The notes beneath the pieces are model-generated. The model saw nothing but the letters and a program-made list of their open reading frames with translations, did not search any database and was not told where the DNA came from. Positions 8,590 through 16,642 of a DNA stretch of 64,000 nucleotides are shown piece after piece (positions within the stretch are counted from its first letter, which is position 1; every line of letters begins with the position of its first letter). Source of the DNA: Spirosoma montaniterrae. Lineage in GTDB: Bacteria > Bacteroidota > Bacteroidia > Cytophagales > Spirosomataceae. The stretch is from assembly GCF_001988955.1 (NCBI RefSeq), contig NZ_CP014263.1, forward strand, positions 4,703,501 through 4,767,500, in the 5' to 3' direction. Made by a program: the position numbers and the translations under genes.

Positions 8590-9192
8590 TCAAAGTTTCA
8601 AAAAGTTCTCTAAAATGGTTTGCCCGGCGTTGCCGCTTATTTCGGCGTGAAACTGGGCGGCATAAAAATTGTCGCGGTGAAGCATCGCGCTGAATGGGCG
8701 TACGTAATCGCAAACCGCCGTAGTTTCGGGACAAACGTCGGCGGCATAGCTGTGTACGAAATACACGTAGGCGTTTTCGGGAAGCCGCTCGGTCAGCGGA
8801 CCGCGTAGGGTATGAATGTTGTTCCAGCCCGTGTGCGGCACTTTCAGCCGTTGACCGTTCAACACGCCATCGGTAGGGAACCGACGCACGTCGATATCGA
8901 AAATACCCATGCAGGTCGTGTTGTTTTCTTCCGAATGGCGGCACATCAACTGCATCCCAACGCAGGTGCCCAGCACCGGCTGTTTCAGGCTCGGTATCAG
9001 TTTGTCCAGTCCACGCTGGCGCAGGTAGGCCATTGCTGTGCTGGCCTCGCCAACGCCCGGAAAAATAACTTTGTCGGCAGAGCGGATTTCGGCTTCGTCG
9101 TCGGTAAGCAGGTAGGGTGCGCCCAGCCGGTCGAGGGCAAACATCACCGACTGCACATTGCCCGCGTTGTATTTAATAATTACGGTTTTCAT
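8590..9192 (-). CDS. hisH: imidazole glycerol phosphate synthase glutaminase HisH
   Basis: A 200-residue class I glutamine amidotransferase beginning MKTVIIKYNAGN, with the nucleophile Cys in LGTCVGMQLM (oxyanion motif PGVGEA earlier) and the His-Glu pair in QFHAEISG. Most family members have HPE at this point; here it is HAE, a mild change that keeps His and Glu. It supplies ammonia to HisF. The frame runs upstream to 9741 but that part is antisense to nadC; the family start is 9192. A near-consensus promoter sits just upstream, with the -7 box only 8 bases from the ATG, so the leader must be very short. Confidence 0.93.
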   Translation of the reverse strand: MKTVIIKYNAGNVQSVMFALDRLGAPYLLTDDEAEIRSADKVIFPGVGEASTAMAYLRQRGLDKLIPSLKQPVLGTCVGMQLMCRHSEENNTTCMGIFDIDVRRFPTDGVLNGQRLKVPHTGWNNIHTLRGPLTERLPENAYVYFVHSYAADVCPETTAVCDYVRPFSAMLHRDNFYAAQFHAEISGNAGQTILENFLKL

Positions 9193-9199
9193 CCAACGG

Positions 9200-9231
9200 C
9201 AAAGGTACGGCTTCTGGGCAGGCACCACAAA
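9200..9231 (-). promoter_or_regulatory. promoter of hisH-hisA-hisF
   Basis: On the minus strand: TTTG (9231-9228), a 20-base spacer, then TACCTTTG (9207-9200), a full match to the Bacteroidota housekeeping promoter. It ends 8 bases before the hisH ATG, implying a nearly leaderless message. Confidence 0.65.
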
Positions 9232-9249
9232 AACTATTACCTTGCAGGC

Positions 9250-10098
9250 ATGAATCTGCACGAATTTATTCGATTGGCCCTTGCCGAAGACGTTGGCGAT
9301 GGCGATCATACGTCCCTGTCGACCATTCCGGCAGATGCGCGGAAGCGGGCGCGGCTGCTGGTAAAAGAAGCTGGTATTCTGGCCGGGGTCGAAGTAGCCC
9401 AGGCTATTTTCGCCGAAGTTGACCCTAATTTTATCGTGGACGTGCTGATGCACGACGGCGACGCCATCAAGCCCGGCGATATTGTGCTGACTGTAGACGG
9501 CAACGCCCGCAACATTCTGACCGCTGAGCGGCTGGTACTCAATTGTATGCAGCGTATGAGCGGAATTGCTACCCAAACACGCCGGATGGTAAACCTGCTC
9601 GAAGGCACCCGCGCCAGGCTGCTCGACACGCGCAAAACCACGCCCAATTTCCGAATCTGCGAAAAAATGGCGACCAAAATCGGCGGGGCCGTAAACCACC
9701 GTTTCGGCCTGTACGACATGATTCTGATTAAAGATAACCACGTCGATTATGCCGGCAGCATCGAAGCGGCCATTACCAAAGCCGTTTCGTATCTGCGCGA
9801 AACGGGCCGTAACCTCCGCATCGAGGTCGAAACCCGCAATCGCGCCGAAGTTGAAGAGGTGCTGCGTGTAGGGCAGTCTGACGCGACCCGGGTAGACGTA
9901 ATTTTATTAGACAACTTCACTCCCGACGGTATCCGCGACATGGTGCGGCTCATCAACGGGCGTTTCGTGACCGAAGCATCGGGCGGCATCAACGAAGACA
10001 ATCTCCGGGCCTATGCCGAAACGGGCGTTGATTTCATCTCGTCGGGCGCACTCACGCACCAGATCAAAAGTTTGGATTTGAGTTTGAAAGCGTATTGA
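9250..10098 (+). CDS. nadC: nicotinate-nucleotide pyrophosphorylase (quinolinate phosphoribosyltransferase)
   Basis: A 282-residue enzyme with the NadC motifs: EDVGDGDHTS near the N-terminus, the RMSGIAT segment, the phosphate/PRPP-binding LDTRKTTPNFR and the KDNH motif (LIKDNHVDYAGS), ending with EASGGI and DFISSGALTH. It converts quinolinate and PRPP to nicotinate mononucleotide in NAD synthesis; nadD for a later step lies at 32608. The ATG at 9250 matches the family start; the same frame is open upstream only as antisense to hisH. It is divergent from hisH. Confidence 0.95.
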   Translation: MNLHEFIRLALAEDVGDGDHTSLSTIPADARKRARLLVKEAGILAGVEVAQAIFAEVDPNFIVDVLMHDGDAIKPGDIVLTVDGNARNILTAERLVLNCMQRMSGIATQTRRMVNLLEGTRARLLDTRKTTPNFRICEKMATKIGGAVNHRFGLYDMILIKDNHVDYAGSIEAAITKAVSYLRETGRNLRIEVETRNRAEVEEVLRVGQSDATRVDVILLDNFTPDGIRDMVRLINGRFVTEASGGINEDNLRAYAETGVDFISSGALTHQIKSLDLSLKAY

Positions 10099-10112
10099 GT
10101 ATCGTTTTTCGG

Positions 10113-10178
10113 TTCCATCAGCGGGCGAATTAATTCCAGGACGCATAGTCCGGGACGCGTAGTCGTCCGCTGATGGAA
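10113..10178. repeat. inverted repeat with short arms and internal direct repeat
   Basis: TTCCATCAGCGG at 10113-10124 pairs exactly with 10167-10178. The interior has two related blocks, GGACGCATAGTCC and GGACGCGTAGTCGTCC. It lies in the gap between nadC and the toxin-antitoxin promoter. Confidence 0.65.
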
Positions 10179-10230
10179 AGTTTCTGTAGTGTGTTGATCA
10201 TGACTGACTGTCGTCTTAAATGCCGTTCAG

Positions 10231-10263
10231 TTGTAGTGGACTAAACAAAAAGTTTTACTTTTG
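10231..10263 (+). promoter_or_regulatory. promoter of the VapBC-like pair
   Basis: TACTTTTG at 10256-10263 matches TAnnTTTG and lies 21 bases before the antitoxin ATG at 10285. A TTG at 10231-10233 is 22 bases upstream, slightly wider than usual. Confidence 0.5.
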
Positions 10264-10284
10264 ATAACGAACAGTTGATCCGAT

Positions 10285-10497
10285 ATGAACCAGATAAAGA
10301 TACCCGCAACCCAACCTCGGACGCCTAACTCCGTGCCTACAGCTAATCCCATGCGGGTTTATTACTCTGATGATGTAGCGGCTGCAGGTGGTCTGGAACA
10401 ACTCTTACGCGAGATTGGGAGCGATCAGCCTAAAAAGTTACCTGAGTTAAGTTTTACAGAAGAGGAGTGGGAATCTATGTTGTCGCAAGGGTTATAA
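10285..10497 (+). CDS. putative antitoxin of a VapBC-like pair
   Basis: A 70-residue protein without a recognised DNA-binding fold. The first 25 residues are Pro/Thr/Asn-rich and the C-terminal half is acidic (LSFTEEEWESML), as is usual for the toxin-wrapping part of an antitoxin. The call rests on context: its stop is 19 bases before a PIN-domain toxin gene, it is small, it is the first gene, and it has its own promoter. In this lineage small proteins of this kind often precede PIN toxins. The family is not named; the role is inferred. Confidence 0.6.
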   Translation: MNQIKIPATQPRTPNSVPTANPMRVYYSDDVAAAGGLEQLLREIGSDQPKKLPELSFTEEEWESMLSQGL

Positions 10498-10516
10498 ATA
10501 GAAATTATATCAACTC

Positions 10517-10915
10517 ATGCTGCTTGATACAAACGTATTCATAGAGTTAATCCGAAAAAAAGCTGAATTACCGCCCTTTGCTGTCATATCAATTATTACA
10601 GTAGGTGAGTTAAAAGCCTTTGCTATTAAACGGAACTGGGGTTATCAGAAAAGGGCTACGCTGGAAAAAATAATTGGTGAGATTCCTGTACTTGGTATTG
10701 AACCAACGCTTACAGATGTGTATGCAACAGTCGATGCTTATAGCCAGGGACTATTAATCTCGGACCCGTTACCTCCAGGCATAACCGCCAGAAATATGGG
10801 TAAAAACGACATCTGGATAGCCGCCACAGCACTATACTACGATGTAGAACTTCACACGGCTGATAATGATTTTGACCATTTGCTGCCCATTGGTTTGCGA
10901 TTGGTCAAACTGTAA
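10517..10915 (+). CDS. VapC-like PIN-domain ribonuclease toxin
   Basis: A 132-residue PIN domain protein: MLLDTNVFIEL holds the first catalytic Asp, TVGEL the Glu, GKNDIWIAATAL the third acidic site and TADNDFDHL the fourth. VapC toxins cut tRNA or rRNA; the target cannot be read here. It follows the putative antitoxin by 19 bases. The region is richer in A+T than its neighbours, which fits horizontal gain. Length is normal and all four acidic positions are kept, so it is probably active. Confidence 0.85.
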   Translation: MLLDTNVFIELIRKKAELPPFAVISIITVGELKAFAIKRNWGYQKRATLEKIIGEIPVLGIEPTLTDVYATVDAYSQGLLISDPLPPGITARNMGKNDIWIAATALYYDVELHTADNDFDHLLPIGLRLVKL

Positions 10916-10998
10916 TCAAATGAGCATACACAAACTTACCATTTCGGTACGTTATTTGAAGCAGGGTGCGATGTGCTGATACGTTGCATCTATTTTGT

Positions 10999-12615
10999 AT
11001 GAACAATACCTATACCGTTACGGCCTACTTACTCCTGTTTATTACATTTGGTGCCAATGCCCAACTGCGTAACGATTCGACCCGCGTCCAGAATCTGGGT
11101 AATCAGGTTAATTCGGAGTACAACGAAATCAACCCGATGATTGCGCCGGATGGGAAAACGCTGTACTTCGCCCGTATCAGCCACCCCAACAATACGCACG
11201 GCAATAAAGGCAGTCAGGACATCTGGTACTCCGAATTTGACGAAGCCAGCAAACAGTGGGGTCCTGCCCGGCGTATGGGTTTTCCGCTCAACAAAGACGA
11301 ATACAACTGCGCCTACAGCATCACGCCCGACGGGCAAACGATGCTCATTAAAGGGCAGTACGAAAACGGCAACTACCTGACGCGTGGCTTTTCGCTCAGC
11401 AAAAAAACGGCAAGCGGCTGGTCGCCCCCGCAGAAAATCGATATTCCGAACTACGTTAATCTGAGCAAAGGGCAGTTCGATTGCGGCTTTATGTCTGCCG
11501 ATGGTAAAGTGCTGCTGATGGCGTTCAGTGAGAAAAAAAACAGCAAGGAAGATGACCTTTACGTGAGCTTCCGGCAGAAAGACGGTTCGTGGAGCAAGCC
11601 AATGGATATCGGCCCGGAGGTGAACACCAAATTTACCGAAACTACGCCCTTTTTGGCTCCCGACGGAGCCACACTCTACTTTTCGAGCGACCGCGAAGGG
11701 GGCCTCGGTAGCAACGACATTTACGTAGTAAAGCGCGTTGATAAGACCTGGAAACACTGGAGCAAACCCGTAAATCTCGGCCCGGCTGTGAATACCGATG
11801 GTTACGATGCTTATTATACGCTCTCGGCATCAGGCGATTACGCTTATCTGACTACGTTCAAAAATACACTCGGCAAAGGCGACATTGTTCGTGTCAAGTT
11901 AGGCGACGATACACCCCCGGCCAACGCCCCGGCAAAAGTCGGCGGTGGCAACGACCTGGCCCAGAATCCGGCCAACACCCGGCCCGACCCGGTCGCGCTC
12001 ATCAGTGGCAAAGTAATCGATCAAACAACGGGCAAGCCCATCGAAGCCCGCATTGTATACCAAACCCTGCCCGACGGGGCCGAAGCAGGCGAAGCGACCT
12101 CCGACCCGATTACGGGCGAATATAAAATTGTGCTGCCCTACGGTCAGCGATACACAATGAGGGCCATCGCCAAAGATTTTATCGCTGAGGGCGATAACAT
12201 TGACCTGACCAAAACAGCCGGCTTTCAGGAAATCAAGAATAAAGAGTTGAAATTAGTGCCGATTGAAGTAGGCCGGACCGTGCGGCTCAACAACATTTTC
12301 TTCGACACGGGCAAGTCCGAACTGCGGCCTGAATCCGGCCCTGAACTCGACCGGCTTGTTATTACATTAAACGACGCGCCCAAAATGGTGATTGAAGTAC
12401 GCGGCCATACCGACAACACTGGCTCGAACGAAATTAATGCCAAACTCTCGCAAGACCGGGCCGACGCCGTGCGCGAATATTTCATCAGCAAAGGCATTGA
12501 ACCCGACCGTATTGCCAGCAAAGGCTTCGGTGAAACCAAACCCGTTGCTACCAACGACACCGACGAAGGCCGCCAGCAGAATCGACGCGTGGAGTTTGTG
12601 ATCGTGAAGAAATAA
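10999..12615 (+). CDS. OmpA-family envelope protein with PD40 repeats
   Basis: A 538-residue exported protein. The signal peptide is MNNTYTVTAYLLLFITFGANA; the start at 10999 is chosen because it opens directly on this peptide. PD40/WD40-like beta-propeller repeats follow (INPMIAPDGKTLYFAR, TPFLAPDGATLYFSS and others, about 45-290), then a carboxypeptidase-regulatory-like domain (about 335-410: ALISGKVIDQTTGKPIEA) and a C-terminal OmpA peptidoglycan-binding domain (about 425-535; IEVRGHTDNTGSNEIN and the closing RRVEFVI). Such proteins tie the outer membrane or type IX secretion parts (PorE-like) to peptidoglycan. Downstream gene is convergent. Confidence 0.88.
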   Translation: MNNTYTVTAYLLLFITFGANAQLRNDSTRVQNLGNQVNSEYNEINPMIAPDGKTLYFARISHPNNTHGNKGSQDIWYSEFDEASKQWGPARRMGFPLNKDEYNCAYSITPDGQTMLIKGQYENGNYLTRGFSLSKKTASGWSPPQKIDIPNYVNLSKGQFDCGFMSADGKVLLMAFSEKKNSKEDDLYVSFRQKDGSWSKPMDIGPEVNTKFTETTPFLAPDGATLYFSSDREGGLGSNDIYVVKRVDKTWKHWSKPVNLGPAVNTDGYDAYYTLSASGDYAYLTTFKNTLGKGDIVRVKLGDDTPPANAPAKVGGGNDLAQNPANTRPDPVALISGKVIDQTTGKPIEARIVYQTLPDGAEAGEATSDPITGEYKIVLPYGQRYTMRAIAKDFIAEGDNIDLTKTAGFQEIKNKELKLVPIEVGRTVRLNNIFFDTGKSELRPESGPELDRLVITLNDAPKMVIEVRGHTDNTGSNEINAKLSQDRADAVREYFISKGIEPDRIASKGFGETKPVATNDTDEGRQQNRRVEFVIVKK

Positions 12616-12623
12616 TAACACCT

Positions 12624-13385
12624 CTAATCAAGCCCCGGTCGTCGGAATGCTCTGGCATTCGGGAAGAGCGTTTCGATGTCCCGACGCAGGTGGCAGAGCA
12701 GGGCCAGCAGGTCGAGTACATCGTCTGTTTTGTCAGGGAAATGCGTCAATAACGTTTCCCAGGCCATTAGCGACCGGTCGATGCTAACCAACACGAGTTT
12801 GGCTTTGCCGAGGTGATAATCATTCAGATGCTCGTCGGTGGCAGGCTCGGTCAGGAAACGCAGTGCTGAGAGTAGCTTAACCGGAATTAGTGTACGATAC
12901 CAGCCGATAACGTCCCACGCATCTTTCAGTGCGCGTAGTACCGGCATAGCGTCTTCTTCGGTTTGCAAACCCAGTTCAACGCGCCAGCGTTGTTCCTGCC
13001 CCGCATTCGTCAACAAGTCTTTTTCTGCGGAGAGCCAGCGGCCACTTTGTTTCAGGTAGACGTTGGCGAGTTTCGCCAGAGGGTGCCGCCGGATGTCGAC
13101 AACGGGCAGTAGGGCTTTTTCCTCCAGGGCCAGCGTTTGGGGTTCGGTAGGCGTATCAGGGCCAATCAGCCGATTCGTCTGATTTAGTTTTTCAACATAC
13201 TGCTTTGTTAGGGTCAAGGCGTCGGTAAGCTGCTGAACTAAATCCGGGCTGTTCGTAGCGGCTTTTACTAACCCGGCTTCCTGCTGAATCTGAAAACTTC
13301 GGCAACGATTCGTGAACAGGCATCGTGCACACCATGCGTCGCAGTAGTTATATATGCCTGGAATAGGTTTGCTGAAAGAATCCAT
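12624..13385 (-). CDS. conserved-looking protein with N-terminal Cys cluster, unknown function
   Basis: A 253-residue soluble protein not matched to any family I know. The N-terminus has four cysteines in a tight pattern, C-x3-C-x2-C-x5-C (CDAWCARCLFTNRC, about 15-28), which could hold a metal or Fe-S cluster. The rest is helical, with a coiled-coil-like stretch at about 40-70 and a helix-rich C-terminal half (LLALLCHLRRDIETLF). It is convergent with the OmpA gene, 8 bases apart, and divergent from the transglutaminase gene. The upstream gap (13386-13526) is AT-rich with no TAnnTTTG box seen. Codon use matches its neighbours. Confidence 0.7.
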   Translation of the reverse strand: MDSFSKPIPGIYNYCDAWCARCLFTNRCRSFQIQQEAGLVKAATNSPDLVQQLTDALTLTKQYVEKLNQTNRLIGPDTPTEPQTLALEEKALLPVVDIRRHPLAKLANVYLKQSGRWLSAEKDLLTNAGQEQRWRVELGLQTEEDAMPVLRALKDAWDVIGWYRTLIPVKLLSALRFLTEPATDEHLNDYHLGKAKLVLVSIDRSLMAWETLLTHFPDKTDDVLDLLALLCHLRRDIETLFPNARAFRRPGLD

Positions 13386-13526
13386 CGAAATATCTTTTAC
13401 TGGTGCTATTATATTTTGTAAATATATAAAATGTCAGAATAATAGTAAAGTTGTTTTTTGAAATGCAATACTATCATTAATCACTAAAATACAGACGGAA
13501 ACAATTCAGGTGATTTATGGCTTACG

Positions 13527-14351
13527 ATGATAAATAGCCACAACTTCCAATTTACTATGCAACTTAACGCTGGCTGCGAACTCCAGTTCGAGGCCCAGGG
13601 ACCAACCCCTCTTGTGTTAATGCTCCGACCGCGCTCCGGTGCCGGGCAATGGATTATGCGTGAAGAATACCAGATTACGCCCTCCGTCAACGTGACCGAA
13701 TTTACCGACATGTACGGCAATTTGTGCCAGCGGTTAGTTGCTCCAGAAGGGCCATTCTCAATTCACTTTTCGGCCACAGTGCAAACCGCCGACGCCATAG
13801 ACGTAGAGCCGGGTGCACCGTATACGCCCGTAGAAGACCTGCCCGACGACGTGCTGCACTACACGCTGCCCAGCCGTTACTGCCAGTCGGATCAGTTGGG
13901 TGATTTGGCTGCGGAGATCACCAATGCCGTTGAACCGGGCTACGATCAGGCCGAAGCCATTCGGAAATGGATTAACGAAAACGTAAAATACCAGTATGGC
14001 ACCAGCGATGCCAGCACGTCGGCGGTTGATACGGCAAATGCCCGTGTTGGCGTGTGCCGCGATTTTACACACCTTGGCATTTCACTGTGCCGGGCATTAA
14101 ATATACCGGCCCGGATGGTGGTAGGTTATTTGTACCAACTCAAACCGATGGACTTGCACGCCTGGTTTGAAGCGTACATAGATGGTCGTTGGTTTACGTT
14201 CGACGCTACGCAGCAACAGCCGCGCGGTAATCGTATTACCGTTGCCTACGGACGTGATGCTGCCGACGTGGCCTTCACAACGCAGTTTGGACCGATGACG
14301 CTCAACGACATGAAAGTTTGGGTCGACCCCGCTGAAATTGCTGAAAACTAA
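13527..14351 (+). CDS. transglutaminase-like cysteine protease-fold protein
   Basis: A 274-residue protein with an N-terminal beta-rich domain (about 1-110) and a transglutaminase-like core: catalytic Cys in ARVGVCRDFTH, His in MDLHAWFEAY and Asp in FTFDATQQ. No signal peptide, so it is probably cytoplasmic. Bacterial members of this type act as proteases or amidases; the substrate is unknown. The ATG at 13527 gives MINSHNFQF; an internal ATG at 13557 is possible. A perfect 48-base palindrome begins 3 bases after the stop. Confidence 0.85.
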   Translation: MINSHNFQFTMQLNAGCELQFEAQGPTPLVLMLRPRSGAGQWIMREEYQITPSVNVTEFTDMYGNLCQRLVAPEGPFSIHFSATVQTADAIDVEPGAPYTPVEDLPDDVLHYTLPSRYCQSDQLGDLAAEITNAVEPGYDQAEAIRKWINENVKYQYGTSDASTSAVDTANARVGVCRDFTHLGISLCRALNIPARMVVGYLYQLKPMDLHAWFEAYIDGRWFTFDATQQQPRGNRITVAYGRDAADVAFTTQFGPMTLNDMKVWVDPAEIAEN

Positions 14352-14353
14352 CG

Positions 14354-14401
14354 TTCCCTTCCGTAAGGGGGCGACTTAAGTCGCCCCCTTACGGAAGGGA
14401 A
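14354..14401. repeat. perfect 48-base palindrome
   Basis: Bases 14354-14377 and 14378-14401 are exact reverse complements with no spacer, centred on CTTAAG. It starts 3 bases after the transglutaminase stop. In RNA from either strand it would form a very long hairpin. It lies next to, but separate from, the terminator of the opposing gene. Confidence 0.9.
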
Positions 14402-14402
14402 T

Positions 14403-14435
14403 AAAAAAAGCGCGGCACTGATATGTGCCGCGCTT
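14403..14435 (-). terminator. rho-independent terminator of the coiled-coil membrane protein gene
   Basis: AAGCGCGGCAC (14408-14418) pairs exactly with GTGCCGCGCTT (14425-14435) around a 6-base loop. On the minus strand the stem is followed by seven T residues (complement of 14403-14409). It lies 32 bases past the stop of the minus-strand gene at 14467. Confidence 0.85.
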
Positions 14436-14466
14436 CTGCGTTTCAATTTAGATGTAGAGCAAAAAA

Positions 14467-15402
14467 CTACCGAACGGCAAACTCACCAGCTCCGATACGG
14501 AAACCTTCGGCGTAGAGTTCTACCGTGTATTTGCCCGGCTTATAGGGAATGCCGCGCGTATACAGCAGTTCAACGTTCTGACCCTTACTGGTGTAATTCA
14601 CCGTTTGCTTGGTTGTATAGATGGTCTCGTTGCCATCGACAGTGAACGTACCCGAACCATTCGCCATGTCTGACACAACTGCACCGTCGGGATCAAGTAC
14701 CCGCACATACACGTCTTTTGGCTCTTCTTTGGTCAGCGGGTTATCGAGCAACGTGTACATCAGCTTGATTTTGTCTAAGCGACGTGCTTTGTAGGCATCG
14801 TCTTCCTTTACTTTGCCTTTGGCGTTAACAGCCAGCACTTTCACATTCTGTGCTTTCAGCGCAGCCGCACGAGTTACTTTCGTGCTAAGTTCCTGATTTT
14901 GCGAAACTACCGTCGTTACCGAATCTGCCAGTCGCTGACGCTCGGTTTTCAGACCCGTATTTTCTTCGTCAAGCACCTTCACATTGGTTGCCAGCGTCAC
15001 GTTCTCGCGTTGTAGATTGGCAATAAGCGTATCTTTCTCGATCAGAAACGCTTCGTACTGCTTGATTTTGGCCTCGTATTTGGAAATCGAAATCCGATTA
15101 CCCCGGCGCAGCGATGCTCTGTCTTCTTCGAGCTGGGCCTTCACTTTCTCCAGCTCCGAAACGTCGCCACCTAACTTCTGAACCTCAGCAATTTTGGCAT
15201 CCAATGCCGTCGAAATCGAATCTAACTTAACGCGGGTTGTTGAGAGTTCTTCAACGCGCTCGGAGATAGTCACCTCCTGATTTTCGGACACTTTTTTCTG
15301 ATCGAAGTAGAGGTAACTAACCATACCAGCTAAACCCGTCATAATGATCAGAGCAGCCAGCAGGGCACCGTTGGTTTTTGACTTTGGGGGATTGTTCTCC
15401 AT
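14467..15402 (-). CDS. membrane-anchored coiled-coil protein, unknown function
   Basis: A 311-residue protein with a short basic N-terminus, one membrane span (about 13-33, LLAALIIMTGLAGMVSYLYF), a long coiled coil (about 40-175, rich in E, K, L and Q heptads) and a C-terminal beta domain (about 200-311) with the segments DVYVRVLDPDGAVV and GKYTVELYAEGFRIG. Proteins with this plan are frequent in Cytophagales and lack an assigned role; the C-terminal part probably faces the periplasm. The gene has its own terminator and no close partner. No family name can be given. Confidence 0.78.
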   Translation of the reverse strand: MENNPPKSKTNGALLAALIIMTGLAGMVSYLYFDQKKVSENQEVTISERVEELSTTRVKLDSISTALDAKIAEVQKLGGDVSELEKVKAQLEEDRASLRRGNRISISKYEAKIKQYEAFLIEKDTLIANLQRENVTLATNVKVLDEENTGLKTERQRLADSVTTVVSQNQELSTKVTRAAALKAQNVKVLAVNAKGKVKEDDAYKARRLDKIKLMYTLLDNPLTKEEPKDVYVRVLDPDGAVVSDMANGSGTFTVDGNETIYTTKQTVNYTSKGQNVELLYTRGIPYKPGKYTVELYAEGFRIGAGEFAVR

Positions 15403-15757
15403 TGTAAATAGTCAGTTTAATTGGACATGAACACGTACTCAGGTAAAGGTTTCGGTCATTAAAAATGGATAGAAAAACAGCCTATACGGTCAACAATGGA
15501 ATCACAACATCATAACAATTTCCAACACTACTATCCTTACTGAAGACGCTATCGTAACGATATTCAGGAAAGATGTATTGCCCTGTATTACAAACAGATT
15601 GTCGACAAAGTTCATAATTAATGATTTGATAAACAAATTATTGCGCCAAATAATAAACAATTTACCTTGTAAATGAGATACATAGAGCCCGATTTAGCCC
15701 GGCTGGGCCAATACGAAAATTTGAGCCAGCGGCCCAGCTTTTTCGTTACTTTGACGA
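15403..15757. other. 355-base AT-rich gap with an orphan terminator-like hairpin before prmA
   Basis: No reading frame with coding character is visible on either strand. Near the right end GCTGGGCC (15702-15709) pairs exactly with GGCCCAGC (15731-15738) and is followed on the plus strand by TTTTT (15739-15743), a terminator-like structure 15 bases before the prmA ATG. No plus-strand gene ends nearby (the previous one stops at 14351), so it may close a small RNA, act as an attenuator of prmA, or be chance. TTACTTTG just after it is one base off the TAnnTTTG box and could start a leaderless prmA message. Confidence 0.5.
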
Positions 15758-16642
15758 ATGAATTATATCGAACTGCAACTATTAATTTCGCCCGATTTTA
15801 CCGATATACTCACTGCCGAACTCGCCGAACTGGGGTTTGAGTCGTTTGTTGAAACCGATCAGGGCTTGAATGCTTATATTGTTGAGCCAGATTTCCGGGA
15901 AGACGCCATACAGGAACTTGTTGCGAAATACGCCAGCCAAACCGCAATAGCCTACGCAGTCAGTTCGTTAGAAAAACGAAACTGGAACGCCGAGTGGGAG
16001 AGTGGATATGAACCGATTGAAGTGGCGTCCCAAGTCCGGGTCCGGGCGTCCTTCCACGAGAAGGATGCCCGGTTTCGTTACGACATTGTCATCAATCCGA
16101 AAATGTCGTTCGGAACCGGCCACCACGAAACTACGGCCATGATGCTCGAACACCAGCTTAGCCTGGATTTCAGCAGAAAAACAGTGTTGGACGTAGGCAG
16201 CGGAACGGGTATTCTGGCCGTTTTGGCGGCTAAAATGGGCGCACAGGCCGTGGTAGCCTTCGACATTGAGGAGTGGGCCGTTGAAAACGCCCGCGAAAAC
16301 GCCGACCTGAACCAATGCCCGCAAATCAGGGTCTTTCAGGGTACCATTGCCGACGTAGACCCGGCAAGCCGCTACGACGTGGTGCTGGCTAACATCAATC
16401 GAAACGTATTACTGGCCGAAATTCCGACCTACACGCACCTGCTCAACGAAGGCGGTTATTTGCTCGTCAGCGGTTTCTACGAAGCCGATGCCGTTGATAT
16501 TGAGCAAAAAGCCGCCGAGTCAGGGTTAACACCGGTTCAGGGAATGACAATTCGGGGATGGACGTCGTTACTATATCAAAAGCCGGACAGCAGTTGGCTG
16601 ACAGTTATGACGACCAACTTATTTACAGCAAATGCGCAATGA
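15758..16642 (+). CDS. prmA: ribosomal protein L11 methyltransferase
   Basis: A 294-residue protein with an N-terminal substrate-binding domain (about 1-105) and a class I SAM methyltransferase domain. Motif I is DVGSGTGILAVLAA, preceded by the PrmA hallmark MSFGTGHHETT, and the catalytic-loop motif is LANINRNVL. It trimethylates ribosomal protein L11. Its last codons overlap the next gene as ATGA (16639-16642), so the two are probably translated together. Length fits the family. Confidence 0.95.
   Translation: MNYIELQLLISPDFTDILTAELAELGFESFVETDQGLNAYIVEPDFREDAIQELVAKYASQTAIAYAVSSLEKRNWNAEWESGYEPIEVASQVRVRASFHEKDARFRYDIVINPKMSFGTGHHETTAMMLEHQLSLDFSRKTVLDVGSGTGILAVLAAKMGAQAVVAFDIEEWAVENARENADLNQCPQIRVFQGTIADVDPASRYDVVLANINRNVLLAEIPTYTHLLNEGGYLLVSGFYEADAVDIEQKAAESGLTPVQGMTIRGWTSLLYQKPDSSWLTVMTTNLFTANAQ

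Noticed and set aside
8812..9249. N-terminal extension of nadC by about 146 codons
   Set aside because: That stretch is antisense to hisH and the NadC family begins at 9250.
14408..14435. Treating the palindrome and the terminator at 14354-14435 as one structure
   Set aside because: They are separate: a spacer-free 48-base palindrome and a distinct stem with a T run on the minus strand.
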